A stretch of DNA of 28,752 nucleotides from Actinomycetes bacterium (GTDB taxonomy: Bacteria; Actinomycetota; Actinomycetes; Actinomycetales; Cellulomonadaceae). Both the position numbers and the translations under genes were made by a program. Position 1 is the stretch's first letter; every line of letters begins with the position of its first letter. A model generated the notes under the pieces. It was not told the origin of the DNA and made no database searches. It saw only the letters and a list, made by a program, of their open reading frames with translations. This document shows positions 14,611 through 21,479 of this stretch, piece after piece. Where the stretch lies: contig JAEZZV010000274.1 of NCBI GenBank assembly GCA_023418375.1, forward strand, positions 1 through 28,752, written 5' to 3'.

Positions 14611-14684
14611 GCGGGTGTAGTTCAATGGTAGAACTTCAGCTTCCCAAGCTGAGAGCGCGGGTTCGATTCCCGTCACCCGCTCCA
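14611..14684 (+). tRNA. tRNA-Gly (anticodon CCC)
   Basis: A full cloverleaf can be drawn. Acceptor GCGGGTG pairs with CACCCGC. The D arm contains AGTTCAATGGTAGA. The anticodon stem TCAGC/GCTGA encloses the loop TTCCCAA with anticodon CCC, and the T arm is GCGGG-TTCGATT-CCCGT. The discriminator is T (14681), as usual for bacterial tRNA-Gly, and CCA is encoded (14682-14684). It reads GGG codons. Its 3' end is followed by integration-related remnants. Confidence 0.97.
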
Positions 14685-14698
14685 TCGTTTCCGCAGGT

Positions 14699-14719
14699 CA
14701 GAGCGTTACGGACGCTCTG
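14699..14719 (+). terminator. Hairpin after tRNA-Gly
   Basis: CAGAGCG (14699-14705) pairs with CGCTCTG (14713-14719) around a 7-nt loop, 15 nt after the tRNA CCA. It is a plausible terminator of the tRNA transcript. Confidence 0.5.
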
Positions 14720-14753
14720 TCGGACCTCCCTGGGACCCTTCTGCTGGTCGGCT

Positions 14754-14772
14754 CGTGCCATAACGTGCCATA
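14754..14772. repeat. Direct repeat CGTGCCATA, likely integrase arm-type sites
   Basis: CGTGCCATA occurs at 14754-14762 and again at 14764-14772, a 10-bp period, 70 nt after the tRNA-Gly end. Short direct repeats spaced by a helical turn beside a tRNA 3' end are typical of arm sites bound by tyrosine integrases. The T/A content is high for this genome. Confidence 0.45.
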
Positions 14773-14790
14773 GCGAAGTGGGATCCGACC

Positions 14791-14934
14791 ATGACGACTG
14801 CGACCACTGCCCGACGCCACCGCCGCGCCTCCGGCGCCGTCCGCCGACTTCCGTCGGAGCTTCGGGCGACATGGGTGCGCGGGACGACGCGCTCAGCCAC
14901 CTCCGTCGGCCCTACGTCGCGCCCGGGTCCGTGA
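14791..14934 (+). pseudogene. Fossil of an integrase N-terminus
   Basis: A 47-codon frame from ATG 14791 reads RRASGAVRRLPSELRATW. This resembles the opening of actinophage-type tyrosine integrases, where an R-rich start and a (S/F)GxVRxLPSGR.xA(T/R)(W/Y) stretch open the N-terminal arm-binding domain. The sequence then loses similarity and stops at 14934, inside the 3' end of the opposite-strand lipoprotein gene. No core-binding or catalytic domain remains. Together with the tRNA-Gly and the CGTGCCATA repeats this looks like the scar of a lost integrative element. The match is short and judged by memory of the family. Confidence 0.4.
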
Positions 14935-15733
14935 CCTCGGCGGTCGCGCCGTCGAGGGTTTCGGCGTCGCAGACCGCGGCCCGGCTCACGCCGAACGTCG
15001 CGCCCACCCCCAACGCGGGGTCGTCGCGGAGAGGGACCAGGAACGACGGCGGCGCCAGGTCGTCGGCGGCGCGGTACGCCACCCAGCTGTCCTCGTGGCG
15101 CCACCCCCGCGCGCCGGGAGCCCGGGCGTGGATGAGGTACGCCGTACCCGGCGGTGGGTCCTCGGTGTCCCGCCACGTGACCTCGACGAGTCCGCCGTCC
15201 ACCACCTGCGCGGTCACGTCGGTGATCGGGCTGGCCCACACCTCGCAGTACCCCGGGCGCGCACCCGCGGCGTCGTCGTCCCAGACGAGCGTTCCCGTGT
15301 TCGCGCCGGACTCGTCCTCGCAGGCGACGTCGTTGACGACCTGGTACTCCACCGTGTCGCCGAAGCGCGGCACGGTATCGACGTATCGCAGCGCGGACGC
15401 CCGCTCCAGGCGTGCCAGCGGCACCCACTCGTCGGACCCCGCGGACCGCCGGAAGATCTCGTGCGCGCTCCCGGGACCGCTGTCGTGCCACGTGACCACC
15501 ACGCCCTCGGCCGTGGCCTCGGCGCCGACGCCACCGACCTCGCTCGGGTACATCGCGCAGTACTCGTCCACCGCCATGGTGTCCGGGTCTGGCTCCGCGG
15601 CGCCCGGCGGTTCGTTCGGGTCCGAGGGCGTCACGGTCCGGCCGTCGGAGGGCGCGCAGCCGCCCGCCAACCCGACGAGCAGGACCGCCGCTGCGCAGCG
15701 ACCAGCCACGCCCGGCCATGACGTCGCGCCCAT
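14912..15733 (-). CDS. Lipoprotein with fibronectin-III-like repeats
   Basis: 273 residues. GGAAGGGG lies six bases before ATG 15733. The signal peptide ends in the lipobox LAGGC with Cys26. A Pro/Asp-rich linker (about 30-55) precedes two similar modules, each opening with a Cys-containing YCxxY or YCEVW stretch and carrying strand-like patterns such as EGVVVTWHD and GLVEVTWRD. This is the repeated VTW feature of Fn3-type beta-sandwiches (about residues 70-125 and 170-250). Six Cys after the lipobox suggest disulfides. It should sit outside the membrane; any ligand is unknown. It lies next to the tRNA-Gly integration scar, and its 3' end overlaps the fossil integrase frame. The 286 bp before it hold only a small stem (CCTCGAC/GTCGAGG, 15821-15837). 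Confidence 0.85.
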   Translation of the reverse strand: MGATSWPGVAGRCAAAVLLVGLAGGCAPSDGRTVTPSDPNEPPGAAEPDPDTMAVDEYCAMYPSEVGGVGAEATAEGVVVTWHDSGPGSAHEIFRRSAGSDEWVPLARLERASALRYVDTVPRFGDTVEYQVVNDVACEDESGANTGTLVWDDDAAGARPGYCEVWASPITDVTAQVVDGGLVEVTWRDTEDPPPGTAYLIHARAPGARGWRHEDSWVAYRAADDLAPPSFLVPLRDDPALGVGATFGVSRAAVCDAETLDGATAEVTDPGAT

Positions 15734-16019
15734 GGCGCGCCCCTTCCGCTCAGCCGCTCAGTCCCCGGGAGTGCTCAGCTCGACCCTGCCGGTCACCGAC
15801 ACGGAGCCCCCGACGATGCTCCTCGACGTCGTCGAGGCGGCGGTCAGTGCCCGCCGAAACTCGCTGTCCGCCCGCCGTGCACCAGCGGTATCTTCCGCCA
15901 CGAAGGTCCCCCGGGGCTCGAGTGAGGTGCATCGATGACGGTTCGAGAAGCGGCTGCCGGCCCACGTCGGCAGGTCGCCGTCCATGCCACGACCGCATCG
16001 AGACCAAGGAGCATCACCC

Positions 16020-16766
16020 GTGGACCTGCCACGCATCTTCACCATTCGCGAGAGTAGCCACCGCATCCACAACCCCTTCACCGCCGACAAGCTCGCCGCG
16101 CTCGGGCAGGCACTCCACCTGAGACCGGGTGCCAGCGTCCTTGATCTGGCCAGCGGGTCGGGGGAGATGCTGTGCACCTGGGCGCGCGACCACGGCGTCA
16201 CAGGCACCGGTGTGGACATCAGCACCGTGTTCACCGAGCGGGCGCGCGCACGTGCCGCTGAGCTCGGCGTCGCCGATCGCGTGAGCTTCGTGCACGCCGA
16301 CGCCTCCGGCTACGTGAGCGCCGAGCCGGTCGACGTCGCCGCGTGCGTCGGCGCCACCTGGATCGGCAGCGGTGTGCCGGGAACCATCGAGCTCCTGCAG
16401 GCGAGCCTGCGCCCCGGGGGCCTGATGCTCATCGGGGAGCCGTACTGGCGTCGCCAGGTGCCGGATCCGCAGACTGCCACGGCCAGTGGAGCCACCAGCA
16501 CGGAGGACTTCCTCCTGCTCCCTCACCTGCTCGAGCAGTTCGGCGCCCTGGGGTACGACGTCGTCGAGATGGTCCTGGCGAGCGAGGACGGCTGGGATCG
16601 GTACCAGGCGGCGCAGTGGCTCAACCTCCGCCGCTGGCTGGACGCCAACCCCGACGACGAGCTGGCTGCCGACGTCCGGCGCGAGCTCACCGAGGATCCC
16701 GTCCGGTACGCGCGCTACCAGCGCGAGCACCTCGGCTGGGGGGTGTTCGCACTGATCGGGCGCTGA
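16020..16766 (+). CDS. Class I SAM-dependent methyltransferase
   Basis: 248 residues from GTG 16020, set by AAGGAG eight bases upstream. The SAM-binding Rossmann core has motif I VLDLASGSGEML (near residues 41-52), an acidic end of strand 2 in GTGVDIS, HADASGY (motif II region) and a strand-4 region DVAACVGATWIG. The LRPGGLMLIGEPYW stretch is the usual post-core motif. An N-terminal RIFTIRESSHRIHNPFT and a C-terminal helical part (WLNLRRWLDANPDDELAADVRR) match small-molecule methyltransferases of the Methyltransf_11/25 kind. The substrate cannot be told. It stands alone, ending at a strong hairpin. It may belong to the former island next to tRNA-Gly, which is inference. Confidence 0.88.
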   Translation: MDLPRIFTIRESSHRIHNPFTADKLAALGQALHLRPGASVLDLASGSGEMLCTWARDHGVTGTGVDISTVFTERARARAAELGVADRVSFVHADASGYVSAEPVDVAACVGATWIGSGVPGTIELLQASLRPGGLMLIGEPYWRRQVPDPQTATASGATSTEDFLLLPHLLEQFGALGYDVVEMVLASEDGWDRYQAAQWLNLRRWLDANPDDELAADVRRELTEDPVRYARYQREHLGWGVFALIGR

Positions 16767-16791
16767 GCCGGCGCCGGTCGATCACCGATCT

Positions 16792-16843
16792 GCGGCGCAG
16801 CCCGGGTTCGCGGTCCTGCCGTCCGGACCCGGGCTGTCGCCGC
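16792..16843. terminator. Long hairpin after the methyltransferase gene
   Basis: GCGGCG plus CAGCCCGGGT (16792-16807) pairs with ACCCGGGCTG and CGCCGC (16827-16843, one bulged T) around a 19-nt loop. It lies between the convergent methyltransferase and 43-aa ORF stops. Confidence 0.7.
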
Positions 16844-16861
16844 AGCCCGCGGACCGATGGC

Positions 16862-16993
16862 TCAGACGCCGTCGGTCCACATGCGGCGGATGGTCGTGCC
16901 CCCGCCGGCCCCGGGCTCCGCATCGCTCGACGCGGCTGTCGTCGTGGTCACCGGGACAGTCGCTGTGCTGGCAGGTCGGCGTCGTCCGAACAT
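16862..16993 (-). CDS. Small hypothetical protein, 43 aa
   Basis: ATG 16993 has GGAGGG nine bases upstream, and a TAGCCT box lies on the minus strand at 17057-17052, so transcription and translation signals are both present. The product begins MFGRRRP, has a Thr/Ala-rich middle with ATVPVTTTTAA, a GAGGG turn and a distinctive C-terminus TTIRRMWTDGV. No membrane helix is present. The 50-nt leader contains a GGCGCC-CGAG-GGCGCC stem. I do not know the family. It is too short for homology by eye, so it could still be spurious. Confidence 0.5.
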   Translation of the reverse strand: MFGRRRPASTATVPVTTTTAASSDAEPGAGGGTTIRRMWTDGV

Positions 16994-17109
16994 GAGGCCC
17001 GTCCCTCCGTCGACGTGCGTCGTCGGCGCCCGAGGGCGCCCGTGCACCCGAGGCTACGGTCCCTGCGCCGCGGCGTCGCCGCGTGGCGCGCCCGCGTCAC
17101 GCGGCACGC

Positions 17110-17514
17110 CTACTCCCCGCCGAGCAGCGCCTCCAGCGGCGCGACCGGCACGACGCCGTCGGCCTTCGCCGCGAGCCCGGCATCCACGGTGACGAGCGCG
17201 TCGGCCTGGAGCCGCGCGACCGCCAGGTACTCGGCGTCGCGGAGGCTGTCCCAGCCGCGCTCCCGGGCGATCCGCCACGCCGTCCCGCGCGAGACGCGGT
17301 CGCCGAGCAGGCGCATCCTCACCTCGGTCAGCCGCTCGTGCGCCGCCAGGGCCTCCTTCTCGGTGCGCCGACCCGCGGCGACGTCGCGCAGCAGCGTCGT
17401 CAGGGCCTCCGAGCGGATCGCGTTGGGCGCCACCAGCTGGACGTCCACGGCCACCCGCACCGCATGGTCGACGAGGTGCAGCAACGTCGGAGCGTCGATG
17501 ACGAAGCGCTTCAT
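17110..17514 (-). CDS. PIN-domain ribonuclease-like protein, apparently solitary
   Basis: 134 residues from ATG 17514. A TAGCCT box six bases upstream suggests a leaderless mRNA. The PIN fold is recognisable: MKRFVIDAPTLL with Asp7, APNAIRSEALTT with Glu36, LRDAEYLAVARLQADALVTVD with Asp93 and Asp111. These four acidic residues would bind the Mg2+/Mn2+ used to cut RNA. VapC toxins are normally preceded by a small antitoxin gene on the same strand, but here the next upstream gene is divergent and no short DNA-binding ORF is seen on either side. It could be an orphan toxin left after loss of its partner, or a stand-alone PIN nuclease, which is common in actinobacteria. Confidence 0.85.
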   Translation of the reverse strand: MKRFVIDAPTLLHLVDHAVRVAVDVQLVAPNAIRSEALTTLLRDVAAGRRTEKEALAAHERLTEVRMRLLGDRVSRGTAWRIARERGWDSLRDAEYLAVARLQADALVTVDAGLAAKADGVVPVAPLEALLGGE

Positions 17515-17558
17515 CGGATCAGGCTAGGCCCGCCCCCCGACGGCAGCACACGTCCCGT

Positions 17559-17588
17559 TTGGCAGTTAGGTAAGCCTTACCTTATGGT
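17559..17588 (+). promoter_or_regulatory. Promoter with a DtxR/IdeR-type iron box
   Basis: TTAGGTAAGCCTTACCTTA (17566-17584) matches the 19-bp DtxR/IdeR consensus TTAGGTTAGGCTAACCTAA at 15 positions. It lies exactly between a -35-like TTGGCA (17559-17564) and a -10-like TATGGT (17583-17588), so Fe2+-bound repressor would block RNA polymerase. It precedes the ferric-iron transporter operon. Confidence 0.9.
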
Positions 17589-17633
17589 CAGGTCGGCCCG
17601 TCGCGGGCCCCCGCACCCGACCCCGAGGACGTC

Positions 17634-18770
17634 ATGCGCCTGCTCCGCACCGCCCGTGCCACCACCCGTGCCATCACCGGCACCGCCGCCCGTGCCGCCG
17701 GCGGCCGCGCCCGCACGACGGCCGTCGTCGCGACGCTCGCCGTCGTCGCGCTCGCGGGCTGCACCGCCGAGGCCTCGGACGAGCAACCGGCGGACGCGGG
17801 CGAGGCGGGCGGCGAGGCCGCCGCGAACGACGACGGCGGCACGCTCATCATCTACTCCGGCCGCAACGAGACCCTGGTCGAGCCGCTGCTCACCCGCCTC
17901 GAGGAGGAGGTCGGCGTGCCGGTCGAGGTCCGCTACGCCGGGACCGCCGAGCTCGCCGCCCAGCTCCTCGAGGAGGGCACGGCCACCGACGCGGACCTCT
18001 TCTTCTCCCAGGACGCCGGCGCGCTCGGCGCGCTCACGGGCGCCGACCGCCTGGCCGAGCTGCCCGCCGAGGTCCTCGACCGCGTGCCCGAGCACTACCG
18101 CGACGCCGACGGCCGGTGGGTCGCCACCTCCGCCCGGGCCCGCGTCCTCGCCTACGACCCGGCGTCCGCGCCCGAGGTCGCCGAGTACACGGGCATCGAC
18201 CAGGTCCTCGACGAGCGCTACCGCGGCCGGATCGCCTTCGCGCCCACCAACGCGTCGTTCCAGTCGTTCGTCACGGCGCTGCGGATCGACCGCGACGAGG
18301 ACGGCGCCCGCCAGTGGCTCCAGGACTTCGCCGCCCTCGACCCGCAGGCCTACGAGAACAACAACGCGGTGCTCGACGCTGTCGACGGCGGCCAGGCGGC
18401 CATCGGCCTCATCAACCACTACTACTGGTTCGAGCGCGTCGCGGAGCAGGGCGAGGACGCCGTCAACGCCCGCATCCGGTTCCTCGCCAGCGACGACCCG
18501 GGCGCCCTGGTCAACGTGGCGGGCGTCGGCGTCCTCGAGGGCTCGGACATGGCCGACGCCGCCACCGCGGCCGCGGCGTTCCTGCTCTCCGACGAGGCCC
18601 AGCAGTACTTCGCGGACGAGACGGCGGAGTACCCGGTCGTCGAGGGCATCGCCTCGACCGTGCACGACCTCGCGCCGCTCTCCGGGCTCACCGGCTTCGT
18701 CGTCGACCTCAACGCGCTGGAGTCGCTCGAGGAGACGCTCGCCCTGCTCGACGAGGTGGGTCTGACCTGA
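17634..18770 (+). CDS. Ferric-iron ABC transporter substrate-binding lipoprotein (FbpA/FutA-like)
   Basis: 378 residues from ATG 17634, with GAGGA five bases upstream. An Arg-rich signal peptide ends in the lipobox ALAGC with Cys43, then an Ala/Gly/Asp-rich spacer to about residue 67. The mature part is a class II binding protein: LIIYSGRNETLVEPLL, VRYAGTAELAAQLLEEG, DLFFSQDAGALGAL, GRIAFAPTNASFQSFV and, near 261-266, NHYYWF, where the paired Tyr263-Tyr264 are the usual Fe3+ ligands. It delivers iron to the permease encoded next. The upstream iron box indicates induction under iron limitation. The next gene appears to start within its stop codon. Confidence 0.95.
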   Translation: MRLLRTARATTRAITGTAARAAGGRARTTAVVATLAVVALAGCTAEASDEQPADAGEAGGEAAANDDGGTLIIYSGRNETLVEPLLTRLEEEVGVPVEVRYAGTAELAAQLLEEGTATDADLFFSQDAGALGALTGADRLAELPAEVLDRVPEHYRDADGRWVATSARARVLAYDPASAPEVAEYTGIDQVLDERYRGRIAFAPTNASFQSFVTALRIDRDEDGARQWLQDFAALDPQAYENNNAVLDAVDGGQAAIGLINHYYWFERVAEQGEDAVNARIRFLASDDPGALVNVAGVGVLEGSDMADAATAAAAFLLSDEAQQYFADETAEYPVVEGIASTVHDLAPLSGLTGFVVDLNALESLEETLALLDEVGLT

Positions 18771-20371
18771 GCAGCCTCGACCTGACCGTCGCGCCGGGTG
18801 CGGGGCACGAGCCCGGTACCCGGCGTCGTCGTGCGCGGCTGACGCGCGCGCGCCCGGCCGGCGTCCTCGTGCTGCCCGCGGTGGTGGCTGCCGCAGTGGC
18901 CCTGCTGCCGGTGGTCTACCTCGTCGTGCGCGCCGGCGAGGCGGGCTGGGCGGCCGTCGTCGAGATCCTGCTGCGGGACCGGACGCTCGCCCTCGTGGCC
19001 CGGAGCCTGGTGCTCGCCGCGGCGGTCACCGCGACCGCGCTCGCCATCGGGCTGCCGCTCGCGTGGCTGACCACGCGCACGGACCTGCCCGGCCGCCACG
19101 TCTGGGGCGTGGTCGCCGCCCTCCCCCTGGCCGTGCCCAGCTTCGTCGCCGCCTACGCGTGGGTCTCCGTGCTGCCGCAGGTGTCGGGCCTCCTCGGGAC
19201 GTGGCTCGTGCTCAGCTTCTCGACGTACCCGTACGTGTACCTGCCGGTCGCCGCGGCCCTGCGCGGCACCGACCCGGCGCTCGAGGAGGTCGCCCGGTCG
19301 CTCGGGCGCGGCGCCCTGCGCACGTCGCTCTCGGTCACGGCGCGGATGGCCCGGCCCGCCGCCACGGCCGGGGCGCTCCTCGTCGCGCTCTACGCGCTGA
19401 GCGACTTCGGGACGCCGTCGCTCATGCGCTACGACGTCTTCACGCGGGCGATCCACACCTCCTACACCGCGTCCTTCGACCGGACGCCGGCCGCCGTCCT
19501 CTCGCTCGTGCTGGTGGCGCTGACCGTGGCGATCACGGTCGGCGAGACCCGGTCCCGCGGGCGGGCGGAGTACGCGTCCGTCGGCGCGGGCGCGGCGCGT
19601 GTCGCACAGCCCCTGCGCCTCGGACGCGCGACGCCGCTGGCGGTCGTGGGTGCCGCGCTCGTGGCCGCCGTCGCCCTCGGGTACCCGGGCGGCGTGCTCG
19701 CGCACTGGGTCGCGCAGGGGCGTTCGGCCGGGGTGGACTGGGCGGCGCTCGGCCCGGCGGGCCTGTCGACGGTCTGGGTGGCCCTGCTCGGCGCGGCCGC
19801 CGCGACCGCGCTCGCCGTCCCCGTCGGCATCCTCGCCGCGCGGCACCCCGACCGCGGCGGCCGCCTGTTCGAGCACCTCACGTTCGCCGGGCACGCGGTG
19901 CCGGGCCTCGTCGTGGCGCTCGCCCTCGTGTTCGTCGGTGTCCGGTACGCCCAGCCGATCTACCAGGAGACGCCGATGCTCGTCCTGGCGTACGCCGTGC
20001 TCTTCATGCCCGCCGTCGTGGGCTCGGTGCGCGCGGCGGTGAGCCAGAGCCCGCGCCGCCTCGAGGAGGTCGCCCGGTCGCTCGGCCGGACGCCCGTCGG
20101 CGTCCTCCGGCACGTGACCGTGCCGCTCGCCGCACCGGGCGTGGCGGCGGGCTTCGCCCTCGTGACCCTCACGGCGATGAAGGAGCTGCCGGCGACCCTC
20201 CTGCTCCGCCCGACCGGCATGGACACCCTGGCCACGCGCCTGTGGACCCACACCGGCGTCGGCGAGTACGCGGCCGCCGCGCCCTACGCCGTCGCGCTCG
20301 TGCTGCTCGCTGCCGTGCCGACGGTGGCCCTCAGCCGGGTGCAGGCCGGCCGCACGGGGGCGGCGACGTGA
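18767..20371 (+). CDS. Ferric-iron ABC transporter permease, fused double-domain (FbpB-like)
   Basis: About 534 residues if translation starts at CTG 18767. There is no ATG, GTG or TTG in frame near the expected start. This CTG overlaps the upstream TGA in the same four-base manner as other pairs here, and GAGGTGGG lies six bases before it. A GTG further in, at GVLVLPAVV, would remove the cytoplasmic N-terminus only. The protein has about twelve helices in two homologous halves, each with an EAA-type loop (EEVARSLGRGALRTSLSV near 173 and EEVARSLGRTPVGVLRHV near 432) that contacts the ATPase. This is the standard layout of FbpB/SfuB iron permeases. Confidence 0.93.
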   Translation: MSSLDLTVAPGAGHEPGTRRRRARLTRARPAGVLVLPAVVAAAVALLPVVYLVVRAGEAGWAAVVEILLRDRTLALVARSLVLAAAVTATALAIGLPLAWLTTRTDLPGRHVWGVVAALPLAVPSFVAAYAWVSVLPQVSGLLGTWLVLSFSTYPYVYLPVAAALRGTDPALEEVARSLGRGALRTSLSVTARMARPAATAGALLVALYALSDFGTPSLMRYDVFTRAIHTSYTASFDRTPAAVLSLVLVALTVAITVGETRSRGRAEYASVGAGAARVAQPLRLGRATPLAVVGAALVAAVALGYPGGVLAHWVAQGRSAGVDWAALGPAGLSTVWVALLGAAAATALAVPVGILAARHPDRGGRLFEHLTFAGHAVPGLVVALALVFVGVRYAQPIYQETPMLVLAYAVLFMPAVVGSVRAAVSQSPRRLEEVARSLGRTPVGVLRHVTVPLAAPGVAAGFALVTLTAMKELPATLLLRPTGMDTLATRLWTHTGVGEYAAAAPYAVALVLLAAVPTVALSRVQAGRTGAAT

Positions 20372-21450
20372 GCCGGCTGGAGGTACGCGGGCTGCGCAAG
20401 GCCTTCGGCGCGACGCCGGTGCTGCGCGGCATGGACCTGGACGTGCCGTCGGGCGCCCTCGCGGCGCTCCTCGGCCACTCCGGCTGCGGCAAGACCACCC
20501 TGCTGCGGATCGTCGCGGGCTTCGAGCGGGCGGACGCCGGCGAGGTCCGCATCGACGGGCGCACGGTGGTGGACGGCCCGGCCGGGGCGCCGCCCGAGCG
20601 CCGCCGCGTGAGCGTCGTGCCCCAGGAGGGCGCACTTTTCCCGCACCTCACCGTCGCGCAGAACGTCGCGTTCGGGCTCCCCGGCCGCGGCCCGGTGGCC
20701 CGCCGCCGGCGGCGCGAGCGCGTGCGCGACCTCCTCGACCTCATCGGCCTGCCCGACGTCGGCGACCGCATGCCCTCCCAGCTCTCCGGGGGCCAGCAGC
20801 AGCGGGTCGCCGTGGCACGGGCCCTCGCCCCCGAGCCCGACGTCGTCCTGCTCGACGAGCCGTTCTCCGCGCTCGACGCCGCCCTGCGCGGCGCCCTGCG
20901 CGACGACGTCCGCGCCGCGCTCAAGGCAACGGGCGCGACGGGCGTCCTGGTCACCCACGACCAGGAGGAGGCGCTGAGCATCGCGGACCTCGTCGCGGTG
21001 GTGCGCGACGGCGTCGTCGTCCAGGCGGCCGAGCCCGCACGGGTCTACCGCGAACCCGCCGACCTCGAGACGGCCCGCTTCGTCGGCGACGCCGTGCTCC
21101 TGCCCGCGGACGTCGCCGGTGGGGTCGCGCACACGCCGGTCGGGACGCTGAAGCTGCTGCGCGGCGACAACGTCGCGAGCGGCCGCGGCGTGGTGGCGGT
21201 CCGGCCCGAGCAGTTCCACATGGTTCGGGCGGGGCGCGGGGCCGCCGTCGCGACCGTCGACGACGTGACGTTCCACGGCCACGACGCGACGGTGCGGCTG
21301 GTGCTCACCGGGCTGGACGGTGCTGGAGGCCCGGAGGCACCGCAGGCCGTCCTCTGCCGCACCCAGGGCCCGCTGCCCGACGTCGGCACGCAGGTCAGCC
21401 TGCTCGTCGCCGGGCCCGTGTCGTTCTTCACCGCGGGCGGCCACACCTGA
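20368..21450 (+). CDS. Ferric-iron ABC transporter ATP-binding protein (FbpC-like)
   Basis: 360 residues from GTG 20368, overlapping the permease stop (GTGA). Motifs are Walker A GHSGCGKTT (36-44), Q-loop VVPQEGALFPHLTVAQNV (83-100), signature LSGGQQQR (139-146), Walker B VVLLDE (159-164) and H-loop His197. After the catalytic domain (about 1-235) a C-terminal TOBE-like regulatory domain follows, with VVAVRPEQFHMV and VTFHGHDATVRLVL, as in FbpC. It powers iron import with the two preceding products, completing the operon. It converges on the HTH_42 gene with 29 bp between stops and no obvious hairpin. Confidence 0.95.
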   Translation: MSRLEVRGLRKAFGATPVLRGMDLDVPSGALAALLGHSGCGKTTLLRIVAGFERADAGEVRIDGRTVVDGPAGAPPERRRVSVVPQEGALFPHLTVAQNVAFGLPGRGPVARRRRRERVRDLLDLIGLPDVGDRMPSQLSGGQQQRVAVARALAPEPDVVLLDEPFSALDAALRGALRDDVRAALKATGATGVLVTHDQEEALSIADLVAVVRDGVVVQAAEPARVYREPADLETARFVGDAVLLPADVAGGVAHTPVGTLKLLRGDNVASGRGVVAVRPEQFHMVRAGRGAAVATVDDVTFHGHDATVRLVLTGLDGAGGPEAPQAVLCRTQGPLPDVGTQVSLLVAGPVSFFTAGGHT

Positions 21451-21479
21451 CGAGGGCGCCGTCCGGATCGGCAGGCGGC

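Noticed and set aside
15758..15920. Minus-strand frame ending VSVTGRVELSTPGD before the lipoprotein
   Set aside because: It looked like a protein C-terminus, but upstream it continues only as antisense of the methyltransferase, with no start signal; too little to call a gene remnant.
18422..20635. 737-codon minus-strand frame opposite the iron permease
   Set aside because: An Arg/Gly/His-rich antisense shadow with no domain-like pattern; the plus strand encodes a clear double permease.
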